This document shows positions 33,340 through 44,903 of a stretch of DNA of 64,000 nt, in pieces. How positions within the stretch are numbered: position 1 is the first letter of the stretch; every line of letters begins with the position of its first letter. A program made the translations under genes and the position numbers. Below the pieces are notes generated by a model that saw only the letters and a program-made list of their open reading frames with translations, was not told the DNA's origin and made no database searches. The stretch lies in the NCBI GenBank assembly GCA_003952965.2, contig CM025850.1:38231557-38295556 (forward strand), in the 5' to 3' direction. Source of the stretch: Morella rubra (taxonomy: Eukaryota; Streptophyta; Magnoliopsida; Fagales; Myricaceae).

Positions 33340-35231
33340 ATGGGTTGTCTTCAACCATATTTGTTTTCTGCCCTCAACGCCATCAATATCGTCACTCCCT
33401 CAAAACCCACGTTGTTCTCATCCACAAACCTCAACAAATTCCATTCGTTCAAGCCATTGAAGTTTTCTTCCACCTTCGTGAACTCATCTAATGCTGAATC
33501 GTCAGAACCCATTTCACCAGACTCCACGGATACCAACCCTGAAGTGGAACTGCGAGCTGTTGACCGTCCAGTTGACGATTCTGGGGACGGTGTTGGGAGT
33601 AAAGTAGTGCCGGTTTCGGTTAAGGTTGCAATGGAAAACGCAAAAGAGGAGAAGAAGAACAAAGGTATTGGGGCAAGCATAGCGAGAATGCTGAAGAGAA
33701 GTGAAGCACTTCCAGGTACTATTTTGGAAAGGCGATTCATTGAGGCTTTTGGTTTGTAAATTTTATTCATTTTCTTTGAGCAAAAACTGGCGTTATTGAT
33801 CCTGTATGAGTCGTGGATGATTGCAAGTTGGAAATGTTTATTGAAATTTTTTGTTGTTTTAAATGACCTATATGGACTGGTGATTCGAGCTAAATTTAGT
33901 TCTTTATATTTGTTTCAAGGATTGAAGAGAGGAAATGGGGGAAATAGGGGGAAGGGGGTTGCAGAGAAAACGGTTAAGAAGGGGGAACTGTCCATTTCAA
34001 GCATTGATTTTGTGGGGCTTGACTTTGGGATAAGAAGAGAAGCAGGGGACTGCCACCGGGGCTTGTTCCTGCTGCAGATCCTTTCCCAGAAGGGGACTTG
34101 CCCGAGGTGGAGTTGATTGTTGGAGATACCAGCGAGTTTGAAGACAGTGCCTCATCAAAACCCAAGCTGCCTCGGGAATATGATTCAGATCTCTACAAGC
34201 CGAAGGTTTCCTCATGGGGAGTCTTTCCAAGACCTGGAAATATCTCAAAAACGGTATGGTAATTGACATGAGGACTGATGTTACAGGAGTGAGTTTGATA
34301 TATGTTTGACAAGAGTCTTGGTGTACGTATTTTTGTCAACATTTCTCAAGACCTGGAAATATCCTCGTAAACTCGTTACTGTAACTGCTGTCAGAACTGA
34401 TGTTGGAACGGTGAGTTGATAGATTTACGTAAATCATATTGGTTTGGAACTTCTTCTTCAGGTTTCTTAGTCTTATAATCAAGCTAGATAATAAGTCAAG
34501 TGAAAAAGGAAAGAAAGGGGAAGAAAAGGGGGAATATGAAGAACTGGTACCGTTGTTTCTCAGACCTGTCGAAGCTGTCAAGTTGTTAATGACAGTCAAA
34601 TTTCATTTGTTTACCAAATCCAGCACTTGTTATAGTCTCTTGGTTCTGCTGGCTTCTGATTTTTTATGCCAGCTAGGGCTCTAAGCTTCATAATTTTATA
34701 TTCTTGAGGAAACTGCTTGTGTTACATAAATGATGTGCACAAACGTGCATAATCATTCTTCATGCCTATATGTAAACTGGATTTCCTGAAGAAATCTTTT
34801 ATCTTCTAAAACTTGTAAAAAAGGAAAAAGAGAAAAAAAGTAGAGACATGCATTCTGAAGTTCTTTGTTTGTACAGTATCTATGACCGATTCAATCCCCT
34901 ACCTGAATTCTGTTGGATCATGATCTCACTTGGTAACAAATTGGTTAAATAATCATCATATGTACCATCTTTTGGTTTGCAATATGCATTACCTTAGTAT
35001 CAATTCATGATAGTTTTGATGGAGGCTTGTGTTATTTAGTTTTCTTTCTTTTTGAAGATTTCCTATTTTATTGGTCAGTTTGGCGGTGGAAGAGTTATAC
35101 GCCCTGGGGAGGTGCTTGAAACAACTGAAGAGAAAGCCGCTAAAGAAGCACGTACAAGAGAATTACTTGCTGCCTACAATAACAAAATTGGCTTAAAACT
35201 TGATCCAAAGTTAAAATCTGAATGCCAGGAG
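33340..35231 (+). pseudogene. Probable plastid-targeted protein gene, 3'-truncated (3 exons)
   Basis: Exon 1 (33,340-33,715) starts MGCLQPYLFSALNAIN and is rich in Ser/Thr, like a plastid transit peptide; it ends GASIARMLKRSEALPG. Exon 2 is 33,920-34,253 and exon 3 is 35,079-35,231. Exon 2 ends GLPPGLVPAADPFPEGDLPE, then SWGVFPRPGNISKT. Exon 3 reads FGGGRVIRPGEVLETTEEKA to LKSECQE. All junctions are GT-AG and in phase if one missing base near 34,043-34,047 is allowed. From memory this is a conserved plant protein whose later part is TPR-like (LPA1-like); I am not sure of the name. The expected downstream exons are absent: 140 bp after exon 3 the repeated segment B begins. The gene is therefore truncated, unless the rest lies elsewhere. 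Confidence 0.65.
34225..34412 (+). repeat. Partial duplication of the exon 2 end in the next intron
   Basis: CAAGACCTGGAAATATC, present at the exon 2 end (about 34,228), recurs at about 34,348. The following text also recurs, GGACTGATGTTACAG against GAACTGATGTTGGAACG, and each copy ends in a GTGAGT. It looks like a small tandem duplication of the exon border. Confidence 0.55.
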
Positions 35232-35370
35232 GTATGCTACTATTAAAGTTGTCAACTTCTAAAACATTAAGAGTGTGCTCTTATATACAAAAATTATGCT
35301 CAGAGTGAGGAATTGTGTTTATAGTTAAATAATGAGGTCCGTACTCGGTTGAATATGTCATGAATTCTTC

Positions 35371-37311
35371 TATTGCAGCGTTTGAGGTAATCTGGCACTA
35401 GTGCAAGTTGTAGAAGGAAACTTAAATTGAACAAGTTGTAGATGATCAATGATGTCTATTAAGATCAACTTATCTTAAATTTAAGTTGATATTAACTTAA
35501 ACTTAAAAGAGGCAAGTTGTAGAAGGAAACTTAAATTTGTCTCTTTTTGCTTGAACAATGATGTCTGCACTTAAATTGAATATATTATCCTTTTACTTGT
35601 TCTTAAATTAGTTAAGCAAATGACCAGTAATGGGAGTTCTTTTCTATACGAATTTGTTGGCCGGGAGACATATTATATATACAAAGTATTAAAAAGAAAT
35701 AATATTAGATTGGAGAATGGGTATAAGTCGGTTATCATGTATGTTGATTGTATATATAAATTATCTGAAGAGTTAATTTGTTTATACAAATTAATATCTT
35801 TATTACTAAGAAGAAGCTTAAAATCCTAACCTCTTAATTAAGGCTTCATGATTTTACATATTTGGTGTGAAACCTGAAACCAATGTCCAATGACTATATA
35901 TATAACATATCTAACCAATTAAGCTCCATCGAGGAATGTCTTGTGCATACTTACTGTTAGCCCATGCATACCATACAATGTCCTACGTACGTACGTACGT
36001 CTCCAGTATCAATTTTGATGGGCTTAATACAGCATGCTCATCACTAAATATGAACCTAATCCTCATATTTCAGATCTGGAAAATGGCTCAGATCATTTTA
36101 CCAAAACAAATGGACAAAAAATAAGTATTGACAGGCGAAAATGCCTAGCGCCACTCAAAACTGTTTTTAAAGATCGAAACTTAAACGAAGAGGACAGAGG
36201 ATGGCCTACGCTTTTAAACTTTTTTGAGCCTAAAACACCCCATAAGGGTCAAAGAGTTTTGTTTTGTTTTTTTCTCCTTTCTTTTGCCCTTCCAATCACA
36301 ACCCTTTTCCTTCCCTTTCTATCGATCGGGACCATCCCACAAACACAGCACTGCCCAAAAATCATTACCCCCATAAGCCATCCACAAGCACAATTCTTTG
36401 CATAAATCACTTCAAAAAACACAAGCCTAATTAAGTACCCCACAAACTGGTAACAAGTCACCAACAGTTTCCCCCACTAGCCTCAACCTCTACCATCGTC
36501 CAAAGCCTACTTTAAGCACATGCAGGCATGTCTCGCCCCACCTCACCCGTTTTCCACGTTTTGGCAGGCCTAACCATTTCACAGAGATAGCCCATGAGTG
36601 ATGATATTGGGCTGTGACAAGGCCATTAATACCAAAACAAGGAAGTCAATTCTAATTGCAAATGGCTTCTGCTTTTTGCAATAATGGGTAGCGATGGTGC
36701 TTCTCTATAGAACAAGTTCCATCATAGTGCAGTTCCCATCATGACTGACAGGAGAAACTGTTGACTAGCATATGCTTTAATGACTTTTTGAAGGTTCCTG
36801 CGGATCATTGAGGGCCTGAAAATCTTGAAAATCATCATAGCGAAAATGATGACGACCTCTGTCGATTGAGGAGTCGTTTTCTGACCAGAATAATTGGAGA
36901 GGAAAATTCTCCAAACCCGGATGGAAATTTCAAAGGAAAATTATAAGTGTCTTCTCGGAAATTATAAGAGGCAAAAATTGTACATCATTTTCTTGTTTGT
37001 AAGTATGGTTTGCCTCCCGCACCAGATTAATAGCCCAATTGGTTAATCGTGTCAGGATTTGTGAATTAAATTTCTGCTTTCAAAATTAATCATACTCTTA
37101 AATGATTATATAAACAGTAGATAGATAATTATGATTCAATTCGAATATTTTATTAAAGATAGATATAATTATAGTTATGTCTTAGGCTGATATATACATG
37201 AACTTGACATTAGACATCATCCATCACCAGCACCAACCTAATTGGACAGCAGTTGAATGGCTATTACCTTATGAGTCATGAAGTTTATGCAATATATATA
37301 TATATTACACT
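35371..37311. repeat. Repeated segment, copy B
   Basis: This is the shorter, insertion-free counterpart of copy A (20,702-26,177). Collinear matches include TATTGCAGCGTTTGAGGTAA, ATTTGGTGTGAAACCTGAAA, CCTACGTACGTACGT, GGACAAAAAAT, CTTCCAATCACAACCC, CCTCAACCTCTACCATCGTC and GACGACCTCT.TCGATTGAG. Only small indels separate the shared parts. It begins 140 bp after the last recognisable exon of the plastid-protein gene. Confidence 0.82.
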
Positions 37312-38439
37312 GTCATCCATGAAGCGGTGACTAGGACTCTTAATTTATATTCACCTCAAAAGTTTCTCTGCATAAAACAAATAGCCGAAGGCTATGGCTT
37401 CGTACTAACTGCTCTTGTCCCTCTCCCAGCTAGTAAAGCCAAACTTTGAGATACCTGTCCATTTATCATAAGAAGCAAATAACTAAAAGCACCAAATCAG
37501 AATGTTAGTACAAGGCAATGATATAAGGCTATTCAAAAAGGGTCATCCAAATGACTCTGGGGTATAAAATATTTGAGAACCAAACCATTTATTAGAAGCA
37601 AATAACTACTGCACCAAAAGCGAATGAGTACAAGGCAATGATATAATATTTTCAAAAGGGCAAAATCATGGTGGGTATAAAATATTCACCGATGTCAAGG
37701 GGTGGCAGATAAATCATACTTAATAATTTTGTTAGTCTCAATTATACTGTTTTAGTCAAAGGTTTTAGGGCCCCAACAGTTAATGCCTGGTTCCAAAGTT
37801 TATAGAAAAATAATATTTAATTTCTATCCTATCAGTAACACATAGGAAAAAGCGTGATCCTCACATCATTTGCCTTAATTAGACTTACAAATTAAGCATG
37901 CCTTCCCTTAGAATTAATAATAATAATAATTTTAAAAAGATATTTCTATAAATAGGGTAATAAAATGTACAACGCTTGAGAAAGTGAATTTATTATTTCT
38001 GCTGAATTATATAGCAACGATATTAATTATATATATGTAATTTTTTTAATTTCTGAGACATAATGCAGTGAATCTTTAGCATTAGAAAGCTCAGAAGACC
38101 TGGTCTATAAGAGTACAGAACTGATGCACACAAAACAAAAGAGACAAAAGCCGACCCCATACAGAGTCAGAGACGCACGGCAAATCAAACAATCTTTTTG
38201 TCGAGCCCCAGTCCATTATTCCCACTAATGACCTTTTTATCGGCCTCTAATCCTAATTACCAACCTACATTATATTCTTCTTCTTTTTCACTAATTAAAA
38301 AAATATTTTATACAGCCAAAAAAGTCCAAGAAAAGAAACCGAAAGACTTTCCAAGATATTCACCACTCTGTCGCTTGGGCGGAACGCACACTGCTCCCTC
38401 CTCGCACGTACTATGCTTCGGTGCTCTCCGTGAAGTCAC
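37312..38439. other. Spacer upstream of the TOM1-like gene
   Basis: Non-coding. A local repeat is present: TTATCATAAGAAGCAAATAACTA / TTATTAGAAGCAAATAACTA and GTACAAGGCAATGATATAA at 37,455-37,535 and 37,587-37,650. No gene is seen. Confidence 0.5.
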
Positions 38440-38449
38440 GCCACGTGGC
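38440..38449. promoter_or_regulatory. G-box / ABRE-type palindrome upstream of the TOM1-like gene
   Basis: GCCACGTGGC is a perfect palindrome with an ACGT core, the binding site of bZIP and bHLH factors in plants. It is 391 bp upstream of the TOM1-like ATG, in a GC-rich stretch that also has CACGTA. Its function is inferred from the motif only. Confidence 0.5.
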
Positions 38450-38839
38450 GCGTGGGGTGTTGAAATCTGGGAAAAGCGAGTGGGTGTGAGACAGGTACAG
38501 AGAGGAGGATACTAAACTGGGAAGGTTATGTTAGAAGAACAGGAGGAGTGGAAAATAGACGTATAATTTGAGGAGAGGAGAGGAGAGCCAAAAAGAACAA
38601 GTTTTGATCGAATTTTTTAGCGGTGAGAGCGAGGAGGAAACAAAGAGGGAATAACCGAGAAAAGGGGATGGTTTATCTTAGGGTTTCTTAGTTTCCTAAT
38701 CATCTCGGAGTGTTTTCTTGGAAGATAAGGCGTTGGTGGTGGAGTCGCGCTTTTTGAGTTTTCTCGGTAGACAAGCGGAGAAGCGCTTCCGTTGGTAATA
38801 GCTGAAATTGTCTGTGTAGAGAGCGGGCGAGGAAGAGAG

Positions 38840-41800
38840 ATGGCTTTGTCTTCGTCTTCGACGTCTTCTTCGGCAGCTGTGGCAGTCGAAAAAGCGACGA
38901 GCGATCTTCTGATGAGTCCTGATTGGACTATGAACATTGACATATGCGATTCTGTCAATTCACATCAATGGTAGTATAAGAGACGCGCCGTGAATTTTTC
39001 GTTTGCTTTCCTTTTCTCTTCGAAGCTCTTTGCTTTTGTTATTTTTGTGGTTCTGTCGGCGTTGACTTTGACGTTGTTTCAGTCTAGGGTTTCTGTTTGA
39101 TCGAAAATTTCTTTCTTTTGGATGTATCTTTGTGTTTTATGTGTTAATTTTCACATACTCCCTTTTGTTAATATGTAGCTTGATTATGGTTTCTCGTTTA
39201 CCTTTTCAATTTGGAGTACTATTTTCAAGATGTTTTTATTCTATAAATTTCTTTTGATGTTTTCGATAGAAGTTGCTGACAACAATTATTCTTATAATTT
39301 TCTGCGGGTTTGCCTTACACGCTTCAATAGTTAGGGGAAGTGAGTGTGGCAGGCGGCACGTAATTTTCTGGCGTAATTTTTTTTTGGTGCCTTTAAGTAT
39401 GAATTTTTGTATTAAAGAGTTTCTTTTTCTGAAGGGATTCGACATAGTGCCCCAAAGTTCCCCTAAAAAATTTTCTGATCAGAAAACTGGGACTAAAAAA
39501 GAAAGAACTTTTTTTTCGTAACTGGAAAAATTTTATACGTGACTATTTTCCTTTGGAACAAGCTGAGTCGTTTAAGTATGTGGATGCTTTGTTGAATATT
39601 GGTATGCTCCAAAAAAATTTTCCTTCTTTTCTAACTTTAATTGGAAAATAGTCAGTATGTTTTTGTTCGAGAATTGGAATAAAGGTTTTGCTGGTTTATT
39701 GAGGTGTATTCTTTAACCGCTCAGGCAGGCAAAAGATGTTGTGAAAGCTGTGAAGAAAAGGTTGCAGCATAAGAACCCGCAAGTTCAGCTTCTGTCTTTG
39801 ACGGTACTTCTTTGTTGGGGACCCTTTTCTTTTCCTCTGATTTCTCCGAACATGTTTGCTGAATCAACACCTTAAATTTCTTATTCTCATGTGTTTATTG
39901 TTTCATACTTTATTTTTTTAGTTTGAGAATCTTTTTCTATGCACCAAGTATTTATTGATGGATTAGTTGTGTGTGAAATCCAATTTTGTAGCTCTTGGAA
40001 ACGATGGTGAAGAACTGTGGTGAATATGTCCATTTTCAAATTGCTGATAAGAAAATATTGGAGGATATGATCAAAATCGTCAGGAAGAAGGTAAGTCTCA
40101 TCAATATTTTTGCTCGGTTGAGTATTCCTATTTAAAAAACACGGTGGTCCTAATTAGCATGCTGGAATGGTATTTTTTATTTTTAGTTTCTCTTTCCTAT
40201 TCCTATAGAAGCTCCTTGCTGGCTTTCTTGTCCACTCACAGTAAACAGGTGGAGTTTGTTTAGGACTCGGCATATTTTCCCAATTTATAGCTACAGCTGC
40301 CTCGTCACAGTACTTATCGACTACGGGGTCACGCGTTGGCCAAGCTTATTTATGTGTGTCGACTATAAAGTTTGTCGTATGCATGTTAAGGCCATCAGAG
40401 TTTAAGCAGTTACAACTTTCTTGAAGAAGCTATTTTGTGCTCGGAGGCAGACCTATTGACAGAAACTAGTATGGTGTTATGAGTACTTATCTATTTGCAA
40501 ACATGTTGAAGCAATTATAGTGGAAACTGATTGGATCAGATGATTAATACAGATTGGTTGGCTTGTTCAGCAAGTAAGAGGGGCAAGTTGTATTTGTTGC
40601 ATGGATAAGCCTTCAAATCTGGACTGTAGTTTACAGGATATTTATGAATATATAATTCATTGAAATTTTTGTTTTTATTCTCCTGTTTGAATTGGAAAAA
40701 GTGTTATCTGCAGTTTTTGCTGAGTGCAAATCATACAGTTGATAGGATGATTGTTTATTAGTTGGCCCAAACTTTAAACTGATGACCCCACTTTCACTTT
40801 TTAATTGTTATATTACAATAGGCCCCAGGTTCTTGATAACAAGGGACACTCATTGAATTTACTTGCCCCAAAAAAAAAAAAAAAAAACAGGACTTTTACC
40901 TTCTGACTGTTACATTCCACGGTTTGTTTATGGAAAATGTAAAGATTATTGCAATCACCAGGCAATGATCTTCAGGATTGATGCCAAAGCTCTGCATTTG
41001 AACAATATTTTGATTGCCCCTGAGCAGTAGTGTTTTTCATGTCCTCCGTAATGTTGAAGTCAACTGAATGGAAAGGGGTAATATGTTCTTGTGCTTGTAC
41101 TCCTTTATTGGCTTTGTATGTGGCACATGTTGAGGTCTCTTTATCATTGTTTCAGCAATTTTACTCATGGGACTTCTTGTTTTCCTCAAGTTACAGTTTT
41201 TTTCCATGCTTTCCTTATTTCTTCATTCTGCTCCCTTTGGTAGTTCTTTCTGTTAATTGATCTTGCTTTGATCTAGAATATGTGGATTGATCCTCGTTCT
41301 TCTCATTAATACCATTGTGTTTCCTTCTGAGCTCCTTATCACCATTGTTACTTGTCATTGTTATTTTGTGATAAGTACATAAGTCTATGGGTATTGCAGG
41401 CAGACATGCAAGTGAGAGACAAAATATTGGTGTTGCTAGACTCCTGGCAAGAGGCTTTTGGAGGGCCTGGGGGAAAATATTCTCAGTACTACATGGCATA
41501 CGAGGAACTAAGGGTAAGCATGTAGCTAGCAGGACTAACCTGTTTATGCTTGACGATTTTTTTCCCTTGTAGTTTAATAGGCTATGAAGAAATTACAGTT
41601 CAAGTCCAATAGATAGGATTTATTGATTTAGCTCTTTTTCATGGTATTACAAGAATAGGTTTTACCATGTTACTGCTCTCTAGTATACCAATGATTTCGT
41701 GGTGGCCTTTGAGGTATGGGAGAATGGTCTACAAAAAAAAAAAAAAATCTTCTGTCTGTGATCCATAAGATGTTGGGAGGGCTCAGTGTAGTTTGTGAGC

Positions 41801-44582
41801 AATTTCATTATTCTGATATACTTAATAATCACCATTAGGGATTGATCGCAGTCAAGTTGCACTTGTTGTGTTCAACACTAGCTCCAATATTCTTCGGCTC
41901 TTTGATGATTCTGTACCCCCTCCTATTGGGTTTATCCCTTTCACATCAAAAAACCGATTACATGCTTATTAGGGGTAAAAGGCTTGTCTGTTGTAACCCA
42001 AGTAGATAAGTCACAATTTGGCTGTATGAATGGCAGCGGTCTGGAGTAGAATTTCCCAAGCGTTCTTTAGATGCAGCTCCAATATTTACGCCACCTGTTA
42101 CCCATCCAACCTCGAGACCTAGTCAAGCAGGATATGGAATGCCTAGTAATTCTTCAAGGAGGCTTGATGAAACAATGGCAACAGAAATAGAAACTTTAAG
42201 GTAAGAGTGTGACTTTGGTCTGCACACCTTGTTGGTTCCTTATTGCTGGCGCTTCTTGCTTCGTTCTGTTAGTGCTCATTCTGGGGTGTGGTCTAACATC
42301 TTTGCTTGTGCGTTGTCATAATTATGTTAGTTTGTCGAACATGGAATCTATGCGTAATGTTATGGAGCTTTTAGGCGACATGCTTCAAGCTGTGAATCCC
42401 AATGACCGCGCGGTATGTGAAATGGTTTTTTTGTCAGTGTCCCCAGTTCAAATAATAAGCGTGAATGTTACTTCATATTTCTACTTGTGTTTTTAGGCTG
42501 TAAGAGATGAAGTTATTGTCGATCTTGTCAACCGTTGCCGTTCGAACCAGAAAAAGCTGATGCAGATGCTAACAACGTCTGGGTTGGTTCCCTCCAGACC
42601 TCCCTTGTTAATGAACAACTTGTTTTCTGCATCTCTACATTGCTCTCTGTGCATGTGTGCGTATGCTCTGTCTTTTGTGTGGAATTCTGACCTCGTTGTC
42701 TTGGTTGTGGTAGCAGGGATGAGGAACTTCTTGGTCAGGGTCTTGAATTAAACGACAGTCTACAATGTTTGCTCGCAAAACATGATGCTATAGCTTCTGG
42801 TTCCCCCCTGCCAAGTTTAGTTGCAAATTCCAGCCCTCAACCCACAGCCTCCAGCCCTCAACCCCAAGCCTCCAGCCCTAAACCAAATGTAGTTGTTAGC
42901 TCTAGCCCGAAGCCTAATGCTATTCAACATGATCTTGCTATTACGAGGGCCCCAGTTGATGAAGAGGATGAAGAGGAAGATGAATTTGCACAGCTAGCTC
43001 GAAGGTTGTTCTTAACTCTTAATTTTCTGTACTATTTCCGCAGTTTTGTAGCAATGGTACTCATTATCGTGGTGCTTAAGCCCATGTACATCGCATTTGC
43101 ATCCATTGTTCCACGAACACATGACAATGCAAGAACTTTGTTGCAATCGGATAACCATTATCTTTAACTATTTTAGGAACGCATTTGACTCAAAGTTGGT
43201 ATGCATATGTTGATCTCTCATACATTTGACTGTTTACAAATTCAAATTTTGAAGCCTACTAGTTATGCTTTCTGTGGAAACACCTGCCTGTTGTTGACAT
43301 GTTATTTCTAGTCTGTTCTAACATATTTGAATTTAGTGTGTTTGGATATAAACAGTCTACTCGTTTTATCAATGCAGGCATTCTAAAACACAGCCCCAGC
43401 CTAATCAAGGCACTGAAACAACTGAAGGCCTATCATCGATCAACAATAGCGGAACAACAAATTCATCCATCCCTGCGGCATCAACCTCTGTCCCATGTAA
43501 TGCATTAGCACTGCCCAATCCACCTGCACCAGTTAGGACTACAAAAGAACAGGACATGATTGACCTTTTGAGTATCACCTTGTCAACGACATATGCCTCC
43601 CCCAATACCCCTTGCACTCCCTTGGCCCCTGACCAAAACATGAATCAGGTGCCTGTTACCCCCAGCGCACAAGGTTATCCCTATGCTTCTCAAACTTATC
43701 TTGGAAACCAAGGGCAGGTACCCTATAATAGTTACGTTGTTCCATGGGCCCAACAGCAACCGCAACCTCAAGTACAGCCTCAAAGCTCTCAACAAGTTCA
43801 ACCTCCACCTCAACCTCAAAGCTCTCAACAATTTCAACCTCAGACTCAACCTCAAAGCTCTCAACAATTTCAACCTCAGACTCAACCTCAAAGCTCTCAA
43901 CAATTTCAACCTCAACCTCAATCTCAAAGCTCTCAACAAGTTCAGCATCAACCTCAAAGCTTTCAGCAAGCTCAACCTCAACCGCAAAGCTTTGAGCAAG
44001 TCAACCTCAACCTAAGTTGGTCAGCAAGCTCAACCTCAAGTTGGTCAGCAAGCTCAACCTCAACCTTTACCTCAAAGCTTTCTGCAAGCTCAACTTCAAC
44101 TTCAACCGCAACCTCAGACTCAAAGCGTTCAGCAAGCTCAACTTCAACAAGTTCAACCCCAAGCTCAACCTCAGGCCCAACAACAAGTGCGTCCTCAATA
44201 TCAATATCCTTCAGGCTATCCTCCTCCACCCTGGGCTCCGACCCCTGGTTATTTCAGCCACCAGAATAATGCTGCTGCAACTACTTTGGTTTCGAATCCA
44301 CGAGCTAGTACACCCGCAGCTTACACACCCACGCAAGGGACTAGACCCTTGCAGCACCACAACTCTTTTCCCGCAAGAGGAGTGAATGGATCTGCAATGC
44401 ATGGAGATCCACAGGTGAGCGCTGGGCTTAAAAACCCGTCCCCTGCCGCAAGCCCAAAGCCCTTTGTACCGTCGTACAGATTGTTTGAAGATCTCAATGT
44501 TTTTGGCAATGTGCCAAGTGGGGGCACATCTTCTGGCTTGTCGGGAAGTTCTGGACAGAGTATGGTTGGCGGGAGGAAGTGA
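38840..44582 (+). CDS. TOM1-like protein with VHS and GAT domains (frame broken in last exon)
   Basis: Nine exons: 38,840-38,970; 39,725-39,803; 39,992-40,090; 41,400-41,513; 42,037-42,200; 42,331-42,412; 42,497-42,582; 42,717-43,004; 43,378-44,582. TOM1-like (TOL) proteins act as ESCRT-0-like receptors that bind ubiquitinated plasma-membrane cargo and send it to the vacuole. Exons 1-4 encode the VHS domain ([20 protein letters not shown], then [20 protein letters not shown]). Exons 6-8 encode the GAT domain ([36 protein letters not shown]). The last exon has a DMIDLLS segment, a Gln/Pro-rich repeat, and the conserved end [14 protein letters not shown]. All phases fit, but two single C residues appear to be missing near 44,000 and 44,013. 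As written, the frame ends at 44,269, giving 644 residues; the intact gene would give about 749. It belongs to the TOL6/TOL9-like group by memory. Confidence 0.88.
43765..44185 (+). repeat. Gln/Pro-rich coding tandem repeat in the TOM1-like gene
   Basis: Repeated units based on CAACCTCAAAGCTCTCAACAA, with a clear 36-bp period between about 43,800 and 43,930, encode [16 protein letters not shown] peptides. A second unit (GTTGGTCAGCAAGCTCAACC) follows at 44,016-44,060. The alternative frames are also free of stops because of the repeat, which explains several long spurious open frames on both strands. Confidence 0.8.
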
Positions 44583-44897
44583 AATGCTAGTCGTATGCTA
44601 GTGGTACAGCTTGCAGAACAGCATACCCATGGGACTATGGTGGATATCAGTAAGAGTGTCTTTTTGGAGTTCACAATGTATTTAAAGTTCTTTAGATACA
44701 ATACATTTACGATTGGAAGTGATGGTCAATATTGGTGTGGAGATTGAATGTGATTGCCCCACATGTAAAATTCTTTCGACTCAAAAAGATGTATTTGGTT
44801 TCTTTTAGCTTGCCCCGTAGCCACACAATCGAGGTTTCCAAGATATTTTACTCTTTGGTTGGGAATCCGATCTTGCAGTGGACACTTTTGCTTACCT

Positions 44898-44903
44898 AAT
44901 AAA
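44898..44903 (+). terminator. Candidate poly(A) signal of the TOM1-like gene
   Basis: AATAAA lies 316 bp after the stop codon at 44,580-44,582, with T-rich sequence upstream (44,790-44,900). Confidence 0.4.

Noticed and set aside
43583..44385. Long open frames on both strands overlapping the last TOM1-like exon (for example 138 codons minus, 122 codons plus)
   Set aside because: They are alternative readings of a 36-bp-period coding repeat, which stays open in all frames; their composition (Leu/Arg or Ser/Thr only) is artefactual.
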